The translations under genes were made by a program, and so were the position numbers. A stretch of 42,892 bases of DNA, from the NCBI GenBank assembly GCA_015680685.1, contig MNCI01029622.1:389389-432280 (forward strand). The letters are read 5' to 3'. Shown here piece after piece: positions 20,243 through 31,640 of the stretch (positions are counted from its first letter, which is position 1; each line of letters begins with the position of its first letter). This stretch comes from Gnetum montanum. Lineage: Eukaryota > Streptophyta > Gnetopsida > Gnetales > Gnetaceae. Below the pieces are notes generated by a model that did no database searches, was not told where the DNA came from, and saw only the letters and a list, made by a program, of their open reading frames with translations.

Positions 20243-22345
20243 TGATGAGTGGTTGAGGTACCCCTATAGCCAACCATATGAATCACAAAGAATTCACATG
20301 CAATTTGGTTGAATTCCATAGACTTTATAGTTTATAGTACACTAGTCTTCTAGGAAGTGAACCTTGTCCTAATGGTCATTCATTTTCTTTTCAATTACAC
20401 TTGTGAATCACATGGTATGGTTAAGTGTAACTGAGGCATATAATTTTTATTATTTTATATTTTATTGTTATTTGGTGCTTAAAGAGAGAGATGAAGTAAT
20501 TTAATAACTAATTTAATTTAACTAACTAACTCATCTCTAACTAGTCCAAACATAAGCATCCAGTCCGACTTTTCGTACATGTCTTGAACCCATGTATCCA
20601 CTATTGGGTTACCAAGAACTATGCTACTCGTTGCATCAAGCAATAATGTTGCTAAGATTACTAAGCAAGTATGTGTTTATGTTTGAAGTGGTCATATTTA
20701 TCTGTTTAATCTATTTAGCTTAATTAATTAACTAATCACTCAAAATCTAATTTGGCTTAATTAGCAGCATAATTAATAAAAATAATAAATGCATAAATAA
20801 ATCATTAATTTATTCTAAGTGCTAGAAGGTTTGATCAAAAGTCTCATCTTTATTACCATATGCATTGGTATGGTTCAAGTACAATAGTATTCAAATAAAG
20901 ATTCATACACTTTTTGACTCCTATTGTGGGCACTTAGAGAAATATTCCAACTTTCAAATGGACAAACTGCAAGAGTTATGCTATTGCTATGACTTAAATC
21001 TCTATAAACATGGCTATGAGCTTTTATTTATAGCTTTTTCTACAAGAATATGTCAATGAGGCCCTATAGATGTAGCAAACACCATGTCAACGCAACCCAG
21101 TCTATGGGGCAACACCATGTAATTGTGGCCTTGTCAATGGAGGCCCATCAATGAGATTGTGTTAATGAGGGTCCATCAACGTGATACTTTGAAACTCATC
21201 ACCTTGGTACTAGATAACCATATGCATTCTAGGAGCCAGAAAATCAAAGTAATTGTTCTCAACTAGAAAGTATAAATACCTACCAAATGATCTTATACAT
21301 ACCAAATGATCCTCTGCCTTCTAGTAGCCTCAAACTCCAAGTAGTTATTCACTACGAGAAGGTTTGAATGCCTTTCAATTAGGATCGCTAGAGGGTACTA
21401 GTCATATATCCTCACAATTTACCTAGACCTTGCTACTAGATGATCCTCTACATTATTGAAACCACAAACTTGGAGCAAATATTCCCTACTAGAAGTTCTA
21501 AATGCCTTCCAAAAGGAATTGTAGAAGGATGGTAGTCCAACTCCCTTGAAGTTTACCTAGACCTTTCTACTAGATGATCCTTTGCCTTCATGAAATCACA
21601 AATTCCTAGCAATAATTTCCTACTAGAAGGTATAAATGCCTTTTGAATGGTCTTGTGTATTCTAGATGACTTTCTAGTAGCCTTAAACTCCAAGCAATTG
21701 TTTCCCTTTAAAAGGTTCCAATGCCTTCTGGTTGGGACTACAAGAGGATTTTAGTCATACTACCTCATAGTTTACATAGACCTTGCTACTAGATGACTAT
21801 CTACCTTTTGAAAGCCATAAAATTAGAGCAATTATTCCCTACTAGAAGGTCTAAATGTCTTTCAAATGATCCTTTGGCTTTTGGTATCCTAAAACTCTAA
21901 GAAATTCTTTCCTTCCAATAGGTTTTAATGCCTTCTAATTGGGACTGTAGAAGGGTGCTAGTCACACTTCCTCATAGTTTACTTAGACCTTACTAACAAA
22001 TGAACCTCTACCTTCCAAAATCCTCAAACTTGAAGTAATTATTACCTGCCAAAAGGTCTAAATGACTTCTAGATTATCCCATAACTTCATGTGGCTTCAA
22101 ACTCTAAGGAATTATTTCCTCTCAAAAGGTTTAAATTTCTTTTTATTGGGATTGCTAGAGGATTCTAGTCACACTACCTCAAAGTTTACCATGTTCACTA
22201 GGAGCTGCGAGCATATGCAAGTCATAATCTATCATCGTCAGCTTGACTATGCATTCATGTTAATATGAAACACATTCATGAACATGATGACACATTATCC
22301 ATATACATTAATAAAAAATTTACAAGATACATACCCATGCCCTGA
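20243..22345 (-). mobile_element. LTR region of Athila-like element D (outer end uncertain)
   Basis: The inner end (- strand) is ...GGGGTACCTCAACCACTCATCA, the same as in E and F apart from point changes, preceded by CATATGGTT. The outer end is not certain: no clear TGATGA start was found before element C begins at 22,351, so the right boundary given is the maximum. It contains an AT-rich part (20,400-20,870) and the repeat block 21,198-22,190. Confidence 0.55.
21198..22190. repeat. About 220-bp compound tandem repeat in element D LTR region
   Basis: Blocks starting acctagaccttgctactagatgatcc recur at about 21,421, 21,551, 21,773 and 21,981, with a partial match at 21,198. Within a full unit, two diverged halves each carry a ...ccactagaaggt-taaatgcctt block, so the unit is itself an old dimer. 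Confidence 0.65.
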
Positions 22346-22350
22346 CCAAC

Positions 22351-23866
22351 TGAAACACCACCAAGTTTGCATGTTGTGACCTATGTAACCCCATCCCATG
22401 AACCCCAAAGTGAAAACTTCATTGTAAATGTGAGGATTGTAATCCATGAGGTGAAATCTCACATACTTTATACTTTTGGGGGTAAGATATGCCTCATAAG
22501 TTATTAACGCCTCATCCCTTAAGTGAAAATAGTCATATAGTATCTATATTTGGGCTTGGGTGGGTTAAAATGCCTTTTGAGATGCCAAAATTGGCATTTT
22601 GATGGGTTTTATTAGGAGTATAGAATTTTCTATGCTTAAGAAACCTACATGAAGGTAAAACTCACCTACCCCTAGTGTGGAGGGGTGTGACAACATTTAT
22701 GCCCAATGTGGAGGGTGTGGTACCTTCTATGCCTAGCATGGAGGGGTCTAGCATCACTCATGCCCAATGTGGGAGGTATAATATTTATCCCCCAGTGTTG
22801 ACACATCAACCCCCAACATTGATGCATCACCTCTAACATGGATACTTCATGCCCCTAGTGTGGATACTTCATGGCAAAGATTCAAGAATTTCATCAACTT
22901 CAACAAGGATTTTGCACATTAATGTTGATGATTGGAAGACCAAGCATGGATGGACAAAGCCAACATGGATAAAATTCTTATTTACTATTTTTAATAAATG
23001 GAATAGCCATGGGGGTATACCACTTACCATATATGGTAACCCCCTTTGATTTGGTCATTTACCTCACCTAAGAGTAGTAGAAATTTGCAGCCAATTTTTC
23101 AATAATTTGTAGCACTAATTCAGTCATTTGTAGTAAAGATTATAAATAGAACCCTATAAAAGCTAATCACTTACATCATTGAAAGGTTTCCCACTTTTGG
23201 CATTTGGAATCCTTAGCATTTTTCTAGTATCCAAAAGATGTTACAACCAAGAAGAAATGTGGCATCTTGGAGCATCCTAGTGTGAAACCAACATAGCCAT
23301 ATTTACCCCCCATAGCCTGTTACCTCCTTTGGGATTTATTGAATTGTGGCTTCTATGCTAAGAACTTGTGAACACAAACTCCCATCGTTGATCTTTGTGG
23401 TAGCCCAAATCTCCCATACCTCTCACCACACCTACATCAACAATATTGTAGATATGATGTAACAATGAAGGTTTAATAGTATCAAGAGTGGTAGAACATT
23501 TGGATTATGGAGTGGATTGCAAAAGCTTCAATGGATTTTGAACCCTCATCCTAGTGAACCCTCTACTCTTATAAGAAATATTGTATAGATTTTCTATATT
23601 CCCTTTGTTCTTTTGAAATAAAGATTATAGTTTTATTTCTATAGAAGTTTCATTGTTTTTTGCATTTTGTACATTTTATTCCAAATCTATATTTTACATT
23701 TCATTTTTTTTACTCTCATTTTACATTTTATAAGTCCTTGGATGATCTATTGGACCATCCAAGGTAGCAAGGATCTCATTTTTCTTAGAGGCCCTAGAGA
23801 TATGAGGTTAAAAACTATGTCATTGTAAATCCTTGATTCCTCTAGCATCCATGATTTTTAGCTACA
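22351..23866 (+). mobile_element. 5' LTR of Tat element C (1,516 bp)
   Basis: Starts TGAAACACCACCAAGTTTGC, as LTR B does, but with no polypurine tract before it, as expected of a 5' LTR. The TATA box is at 23,141-23,148. A block (aagtccttggatgatc...gaccatccaagg, about 23,730-23,765) matches A at 11,586-11,624. The end is TTTTTAGCTACA. U3 at 22,660-22,865 has repeats of the type cctagcatggaggg and ctagtgtggatac. Confidence 0.75.
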
Positions 23867-23876
23867 ATAGTTTTTC

Positions 23877-23895
23877 TAGCACTAGAAGGAGGACC
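23877..23895 (+). other. Candidate primer binding site of element C
   Basis: TAGCACTAGAAGGAGGACC lies 10 bases after the LTR end. It is purine-rich and unlike the Athila-type site of D, E and F. It looks like a G-to-A-decayed primer site, since such sites begin TGG. The tRNA is not identified. Confidence 0.4.
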
Positions 23896-24481
23896 TTCAT
23901 CTAAGTTCTGCATCTAAACCTTTTTGTCAATTTTTCTACCACATAACAAATGTTGACCCCATACCCCATGTAACCAAAGCCCAACATGGAAGTTATAGGT
24001 ATTTGGGCTTCCTAATATTTCTCACAATAGTTGGTGTGAACTTTCTTAAGCGAGTGTCAATTTTCTTCCTTGATTTTTATCCCCTTTTGCTGCCAAATTT
24101 TCTAGTAAGGCTACCATTGGTGATTTCAACATCCAATTCCCCATCTCGCCTTGCTAAGAATTTCTACCAATAAAAGTAGTGTAAATAACCTTTTTAAAAC
24201 CCCCTTCTACTAACATTGGGAAGAGAGGTGTAAGACCTTCTATCTTACCCCCTATTTTCCCCACTACTGCACCTAGTGTAGAGGTAGGTAGGACACCTAC
24301 CATGGATGGGGTTTAATACAACCTTTGCCATTTTTAGTAAAGGGGTACAACCCCTTTGATAGCCACCTTACTATTTATATTAAGTAGCCCATTTTTAGCC
24401 ATTTTTAAATTCCACTTATTGGAATTTACACTTTATATAACCTTTTATGATCTTGTTTAGTCATTTTTAGCACTTTTCACC
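23896..24481. other. Leader between primer site and gag, element C
   Basis: AT-rich with no coding homology. It holds further motifs similar to the C LTR repeats (24,220-24,310, cctagtgtagaggtagg and catggatgg). Confidence 0.4.
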
Positions 24482-27400
24482 ATGTTGTTTCAATAGTTAA
24501 CCAAGTTGCCTCTCACAATCATTGATAATGGATTTGACCAACACGCCATGAGGGTATATGACCCCAAGGACCCTACTATGATCAAGTATAGGTAGTCCTT
24601 AAGGCTTAGGGGGTAAAGTCCTAAATTTTTGATCATCAACAAAGATCACTATAACTATGTTTATGTCAAAAACTAAGATGGCATGTTGATTCTACATGCA
24701 AAAGAAGAAGCCAAAAGGAAGTATGAGCTCATACACTAAGATGGGAAGGAGTACATTTTTCACATATGACCAAATACCCTTGATGGATGTTTATGATAGA
24801 ATCTTATCTCAACTAATTAAGATGGATGAATAGGATGAGAAGCATAGCTTAGAGGATTATCAAGAAGAGGAGGAAAATTTTAGGGTAGAGTATAAGGCCA
24901 AAAACATCCTAGGTGTGTTGTTCAAAAAAATAATCCCCAAGGCCATAGTGACTTCCTCTACCTCATTTTTCCCCTTAATGGACCAAATTACACCATCTTC
25001 TACCTCCATCTAGCCAACAATGGTTGGTCCCACACTAGACATCATTGCACACCAAACATATTTGGTGCCAAAATCAAACACATTCCACTTTTCCATGTCA
25101 TTTGCCACCTAGCCATGGTTTGTATGATCTTCTTTGATGATTATCACCATCACTAAATTGTTGATCAATCAAGTGGGATCCACCATGGAACACCAAGCAA
25201 CCTAGGGATCACACACCCCTTTTGTTTAGTTTATGCCATAGATATTAGCACAAACATCTTTCTCCTTATTTGGCCCACCAACCATAGTAATGATGCAACC
25301 TCTCCTATCCATTCTATAACTAATAGCAAGACCATAAGCTTCTCAACAAATGCCACAACTATTTGTGCAAACCCTATAGCCAACAAGGATGCCACAAGGC
25401 CTAGATTCGACCTTCCAAATGATCTAGAATTTGATGGAGGAGTTGAAGTGGCTTAAAGCCTCTACAACTCAAAGTATCAAGATTATGAACTTTTATCAAG
25501 ATGATCACATTAGTCCTATTGTCCTACCCTTGACGCTTCCTCCTAGTGTCCTTATCCCTCAATTTTGCAAGTATAATGACGTAGGTGATCCTGATGCTCA
25601 TATTATAACCTTTCAATCTAAGTGCTTACTATTGCAACCATGGCCACACACCATAATGAGGATCTTTCCTATGTCCTTGATAGGGAAAGAACTTGACTAG
25701 TACCATGCCTTAGCTAAAGGATCTATATCCTCTTTGAAAGACTTGATAGTCTAATTCAATAACCACTTCAAGTACAACTTGAAGTCCAACACCATGCTTG
25801 ACCAACTAATGATGATCACGTAGGAACCACTTGAACTGGTATAGAAGTTCATCCAATAATGGAACAATTTGCAAAACAAGATACCAAAGCCTATAGATAA
25901 AACCCATCTTTTGGCTATATTTAACGAGGGTGGTTAATGTTTTTATTAATTCTAAGCTATACTACCTTGACCCACAATCCCTTAGTTAAGCATTCTCCCA
26001 GACCAAAACATAGATAATTCCATAGAAGTTAGTCATGACCCTACTTATATGGCATACAAGAACTAACACATGGGAAGAGACAAGGAGAAATGTAACAAAA
26101 ATAATGTAGCTATGACAATGATGGGTAATCAAGAAAAAATGACTAAGTAGGGGCCAAGGAACAACCAACCCAAGGCCCCTAGTAACAACCATGATAACTA
26201 ACCATCAACCTCTGGGGCCATTTCATTGACTACTCCTAGGCATAGCTTTGAGAGGAAGGATAGGATGAAATATAGTAGTTTTCCTTTAAAGGTGTCTTGA
26301 CTCTTGAATCAAATGTTGAAGAGTAGGAGGAACCAATAAAAGAATATGTCTAAAGTTACTCATAAAAAGCATGAAAGGCTATGTGACATAGCTAAAGATC
26401 CCACTCGAGCAACCAAGAATGACCCCTAGTTTCCCAAGTATTTCAAGCTGGAATGACCACTCATGCATTATATTGGCATTTAACATTGATGACAATCGAA
26501 GACCTATAAGGGAACCATTTATGGTTTGGGTACCCCTTTGCAATGAAAGGGGCTCTTTAGCTTCCACTAGCTTAAGATCCCATTTTGTTATAAGGGTACC
26601 ACCACCAATGCCTCTCAGGAAGGCTTTTGTCATTAGAGTACCCCAACCACTCACAATCCAACCAACTTCTACAACCACATAACATCCTCCCATGGTGGCT
26701 AATGCCATAGCTTCTTCCTCATAACTAATAAATGATAGCCAACAAGCCTCAACTAAGCATAGAAAGAAGCTTAGATAAAAGCCAAACAACAAAGTTAATA
26801 AGTAGGTTAAAACATAGAAGGAGGTGGATCCACCAAAGCCCACTCCTATATCATTTGTGTCCATGACCTCATCAACTTAGGCTTCTTCAACCAATAAACC
26901 ATGGAAGGATCCCAAAGGCTAATAGAAAGAGAAAGAGAAAAAGCACCAATAAGATAAGGCTAAATTACATATTTTAGAGCTCATGGAGAAAGTAAATCAC
27001 AACTAGGGTGAAAAGCCCATGGCCAATAATAAAACTTCTTTAGTACAATGGAACAAGTCAAGTAGGCTATCAAATAAAAGAACACAATCTTAAGCTTGTA
27101 CAACTTGATTATGACTTCCACTACACATCATGAAGCACTAGTCAAGATGTTGACTTCTATCCCTATTAGTGAAGACATTCCAGCTAATGAGGAATCGATA
27201 CATGCAGTGATGGTTCTCTCTTCACTAAGGGAAGTGAAGTCAACATTGCTAGTATTTTAGGATAGTGAGGTGAAGACTAGTCCTAGAAATGACGAAGTAA
27301 GAAGGGCTTCTCTTTTCATCACCATAAAAGTAGGCCAGTACAAGGTGCATCAAGTGCATGTGGATGATGAAGCAGATGCAAAATATAATAACTATCACTC

Positions 27401-27922
27401 TCAAGTCCTTTAATTGATCACAACTAATTGTTAAGGGGTCAATCTCCTTGGACTTCACTGTAAGAGAATAGTTCCCCACAACTACAGATTTCTTAGTGGT
27501 AGATGAAATAGTAGGGTTCAACCTCATCTTGGGTACACCTTGGTTGGCTCGATTACAAGTCATATCCTTACTGATCCACCAAAAAGGAGGTGGATCCACC
27601 AAAGTCACCTTTCTTATGAGTGGGGTGAAATCATCATTCATGGTGATAACATAGTTCCATTGGTAGTCAACACCATGGATGTGGAATAGTGGTCTAAATT
27701 AGAGTTTCAATAAGAAAATCCTAGTTATGATGTTAACAAACTCAAGAAAGAGGGAAAATCCAAAGATGACAATGATGGGAAATGGGATGTGCTATGGGAA
27801 GAAGTTCCTTTTAACATCATTAGTGAAGGATATGGGGAGTACAAATTTGTGTAGAGCAAGCCTTATACATTTATTAACCTTTCAAAGATTAGGAAGAATT
27901 TTCACAAATGATGCACACCTTT
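24482..27922 (+). pseudogene. gag-pro: Decayed gag-protease of Tat element C
   Basis: An N-terminal region near 24,490-24,770 is readable as RVYDPKDPTMIKYR, FLIINKDHYNYVYV and KRKYELIH. The gag core is at about 25,400-25,930 (FCKYNDVGDPDAHIITFQ, MSLIGKELD, NHFKYNLKSNTMLDQLM). The protease lead-in HHEALVKMLTSIPISEDIP is at 27,129, followed by VGQYKVHQVHVDDEAD (27,333), probably the retropepsin with its D-x-G-A decayed. It ends with the VPFNIISEGYGEYKF block shared with 1-357. Stops and frame changes are frequent. It supplies the gag-protease context that is missing from element A in this window. Confidence 0.8.
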
Positions 27923-28532
27923 ATCCTTCCATCTGATGCCTTTAGAACCCTATAACCATATGTATCCATAACTAGCTAGCCTAGATTTTTCTTGTTGCTA
28001 ATTTATATCTTTTTACTTGCCTTATTTTATCTTTTTTTCACATATAGCCTAAGATTTACTTTTACTTGCATTTTTATTTATGAAAGTCTTTTTCTTTCTT
28101 TGTTTTCCTTTTCTAGCGTAATATAAACATGAAAAATCATAAAAATTATTAAAACACAAAATAAATAGAAATATATCTTTCCTTGCAATCTGGGCCCACC
28201 ATGGCCTAAAACTAGCAAGCATCTTTTTATCATATTTACATTTTAGCCTATGATCACAACGTCTACCTATTTTAGCCAACATAGCCATTTACAATGTTTA
28301 TAACATAAAAATCATAAAACCATGATAGCCAAAATTGAAAACTAAAAATTAAATTTTAAAATGTTTATAAAAATACATAGCCATAACCACACTATGTGGA
28401 AAAGTGTCCAAATAATAATAAATAATAGCCATCAGTAGTAAATTCTTGGCTAAAAATAGCAATAAACATCAATAAAAATGTAAACATCATATTGTCAACA
28501 ACAAGCAAGTTGAGATGGGGAAATGAAGGATG
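27923..28532. other. AT-rich interval between gag-protease and antisense gene, element C
   Basis: Position equivalent to 358-827 in A. Contains a lone junction-repeat core (ggcctaaaactagcaagc, 28,203) and A/T-rich filler. No gene seen. Confidence 0.45.
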
Positions 28533-31500
28533 CTAAGGGGCATCCAAAGGAGGAAGTGGTGCGTCATCCTCATCCTCACCATTGGGGCCACCGATGTCTC
28601 TTGATGTCTAAAATACAACAACATAAAGCCAAAAAATAACCAAAAAAACCAAAGTTATAACTTAAGCAAGACTAAAATTAAAAAAATATATAAATCCATC
28701 AAACATATAGAGAATTCAACTTGATAAATTTTGGGGGAAGATGTTGAAGGCCAATATCCAAATGATGGAGAATCTAGTCTTCTATCATGTTGGCCTAGTC
28801 AACATTCTAGAGACTAATGCCTATGAGGATGTTTGTTAGCTCCACCCTAATCCAATCTAGCAAGTCCCATGACATCATAGCTATAGAGGTCTTACCTATA
28901 ACCATAGTGATCTTAGGAGTAGGGGATTTTGATATTGTGAAAATGATTTCAAAGAGCTAGTAAGCACTCTAAGCCTAAATCACCTAGATGAATAGGTCTC
29001 TCTTGCATCATTTATTCATATCCTCCTCAAGAAACTTTAGGTATGCCTCCCAGTTATCCTTGTACTATCTTTTTTGGTCTTTTTGTGTCTTACCCCACTT
29101 AAGGATCCATGCGCTATAGTCTTTTTAGTCCTAGGCTTTTTAAACCTTTGCCCATAGTTTCATGTGAAAAATAGGGGTAGGGACCTTTGCTAGTGGCTTA
29201 GGAACTACTACAAGCATAAAAATCATTGAATTATTAGAATGAAAAAAAACTTAATATCATAGGATGTAATAAGTAGCATTTAGATTTGTCCATACCTATC
29301 TCCCCCTCTTCCACCTCTAGGATGATGATGGATGATGTGCCTAGTAATGGCTCATCAAAAAAGGCATCTAGGTCATCAACATCAATGTTGGCCAACCCTT
29401 TAGCCTCCTGCTATTATAGGATTACCTCCTCTAAATGTTTTTGTTCCTCCATAGCTATAGTAGTGGCATGCCTCTATGCCTCCTCCACTACTGCATTTGC
29501 ACACCTTTATGCTTCCTCCTTAGTAGTAGCTTGGGTTGCCATATCTTGATGCTTATATACAACTGTAAGACATAAAACAAGTTAGCGTATGAAAGAACAG
29601 CATATTCGTAGAACATAGCATAACTAAGACATTAAAACATAGTGATACATATTGGTAACTATATGATATGATCTATTAAAGCTTAACTTGAGCTTCTTCC
29701 TGGTGAGTTGCTTTGTCACTGATGGTGCCTCTTCTATAGGACATTTAAGCTTGGACCTAGCTATCCCATTAGCCTTGAAATGTAACTCTCATGCTCTCTT
29801 AACATTGGAAAGCATTGTAAGAGGCTCATCCCTTGTGCTATCGAGGGATTCACACCACCTATCACCAAGTCCCTTTGTGGTAATAGATAGTAAGTCACCC
29901 ATCTCATTTGGTGGATTCTAGGCCTACATGAATGGATAAATGTGCTTTATCCATGATCTAGAAAGCTAGTCTAGATCTTGGGCCACCCATTACTCATTCC
30001 TCCACACCATCAACAACTCTACAAACCTTTTCAAATAAATCAAAAAATGTATAATAGATGTGGACATGAGGTAGAGGTATCATCATAGAGTTTGAGAATC
30101 TCCTCTTGAAACCCATTAGCTAAGGAAGCAACCCAGTTGAACCTAGTACCATCCATCAAGACCTTCTTAAAGGTACACCCCTGTGTGATTCTAATCCTCT
30201 TATTTTGTGACAATAGTTTAGAAAAGGCATGGGATCTAAACAAAGGATAAGAAGCAATTTCTTTAGAATTTATGAAGCTATACAAGGCAAGCTCAAAGTG
30301 GTCCTTACTAGCACTAGAGCACTTTAAAGCTTCCTCATGATGGCTTGTTTCCAACATTGTTCTGGTGGTAACTTTTTCCTTGTCAACAAGAACACCAAAC
30401 AAGTTACAAAAGGTGGCCTATTTTATGGGTATGATGATCAGAACACCTTGAACCATAGTGCTAAAATGATAAGCTCTTGCATCAAAGGAATCAATGATGT
30501 TTAGCATCTCTACAACAGGGATTGAAGGGAGAGGTGCCATGAAAACACCAAGCAAACCTGCACACTCAATATTTTCTTGGATGTATCTAGGTGAATATCC
30601 CCTCAAAAATTCTTATTTTGGTATCACCTCACCAAATTTTAGGATGAGGGTATTCTCATGACATCCTAAAATGGTTATTGTGACATTAGAAGAAATGGAA
30701 GGTCTTATAAGGCAACAAAAAATGTTTAGCATTGGCATAGGCACATCTAATGCAAGATAAAATCATAAAACACTTAAAACCTTAATAGCCATAAAAGCAT
30801 TAGACATTACAATCCTTATTATTACCTTTCTTCTTCTTGCTTGGTGAGGCTTTTGTAGAGGTCCCAACAACAATGGTCTTATCCCTAGTGTTCCTAGAGC
30901 CCACCCACTAGCTATGTGCTATCTCATTGATCACATACTTCTTGTAGACAAGGTTGAAGTTAGTGGTGTATTTATCAAAATCCCCTCTTAATTGTTCATA
31001 AACAATAGTCCTAATATTAGGGCCTTTGGTAAATAAATTTAAGGTGGTTTCAACGACCACCAAGGTTTGATCATTCTTCATCAAGCCTTGATCACTAACC
31101 CTATACCTACAAGAAGTTCATAAAACTAATAAGTTAGGAAAGGTGACTTAGATAATAAAGCCTAAAACATTATAACAACCATGCTTACCCTAATAGATGA
31201 TACATAGTGCCAAGGGGTTTTGGAGTAAGGTGTGTACTCTATCTACCACCATTAGAGTATTGTTAGCATTATATGGACAATACTCTCGCATGTTCTAGAT
31301 CTTTAAAAGGTATCATGTACTAATGATATCCCTCATGTCTACTACCATTCCTGTTGCTTGAGTGGCCGGATCATTAGTAATGAACCTAATGATCAAATTC
31401 AACACTAGTGACATCAATTTATCCACTATGATTCCAACCATGTCTATAGCTAAGTATGAACACATCATCACACTACAATTTTGTAGAATATAAGCAAGGA

Positions 31501-31640
31501 ATTCCCTTGACCTTGGTCAAAATCATAGTGAGCCCTTCTAAAGAGAACTAAATCTCGGAGAGGGGTGTTGGGCTTATAGGAGTTTATGTAGCATAAAATG
31601 TCACAGCAATTACACCACTATGAGGATGGGATTCAGTAGG
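28533..31640 (-). pseudogene. Decayed antisense gene of element C, homologue of 828-5,035
   Basis: Same position and orientation as the gene in A. Exon 2 block: EFLAYILQNCSVMM and NNTLMVVDRVHTLLQNP, with donor GG|GTAAGC at 31,188. The 82-bp intron 2 follows, with acceptor TTCTTGTAG at 31,107. Exon 3 block: FTKGPNIRTIVYEQLRGDFDKY, with donor AAAG|GTAATA at 30,825. Exon 4 block: ILKFGEVIPK, ECAGLLGVFMAPLPSIPVVE and LFGVLVDKEKVTTRTMLE, then to 29,900. Exon 7 block: KWGKTQKDQK near 29,095. Exon 8 is 28,607-28,533, phase 0, ending LDAP-stop. Many stops and shifts are present. Exon 1 and the promoter were not found. Its open stretches (30,040-30,606) have outlasted most of the element's other coding sequence. 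Confidence 0.8.
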
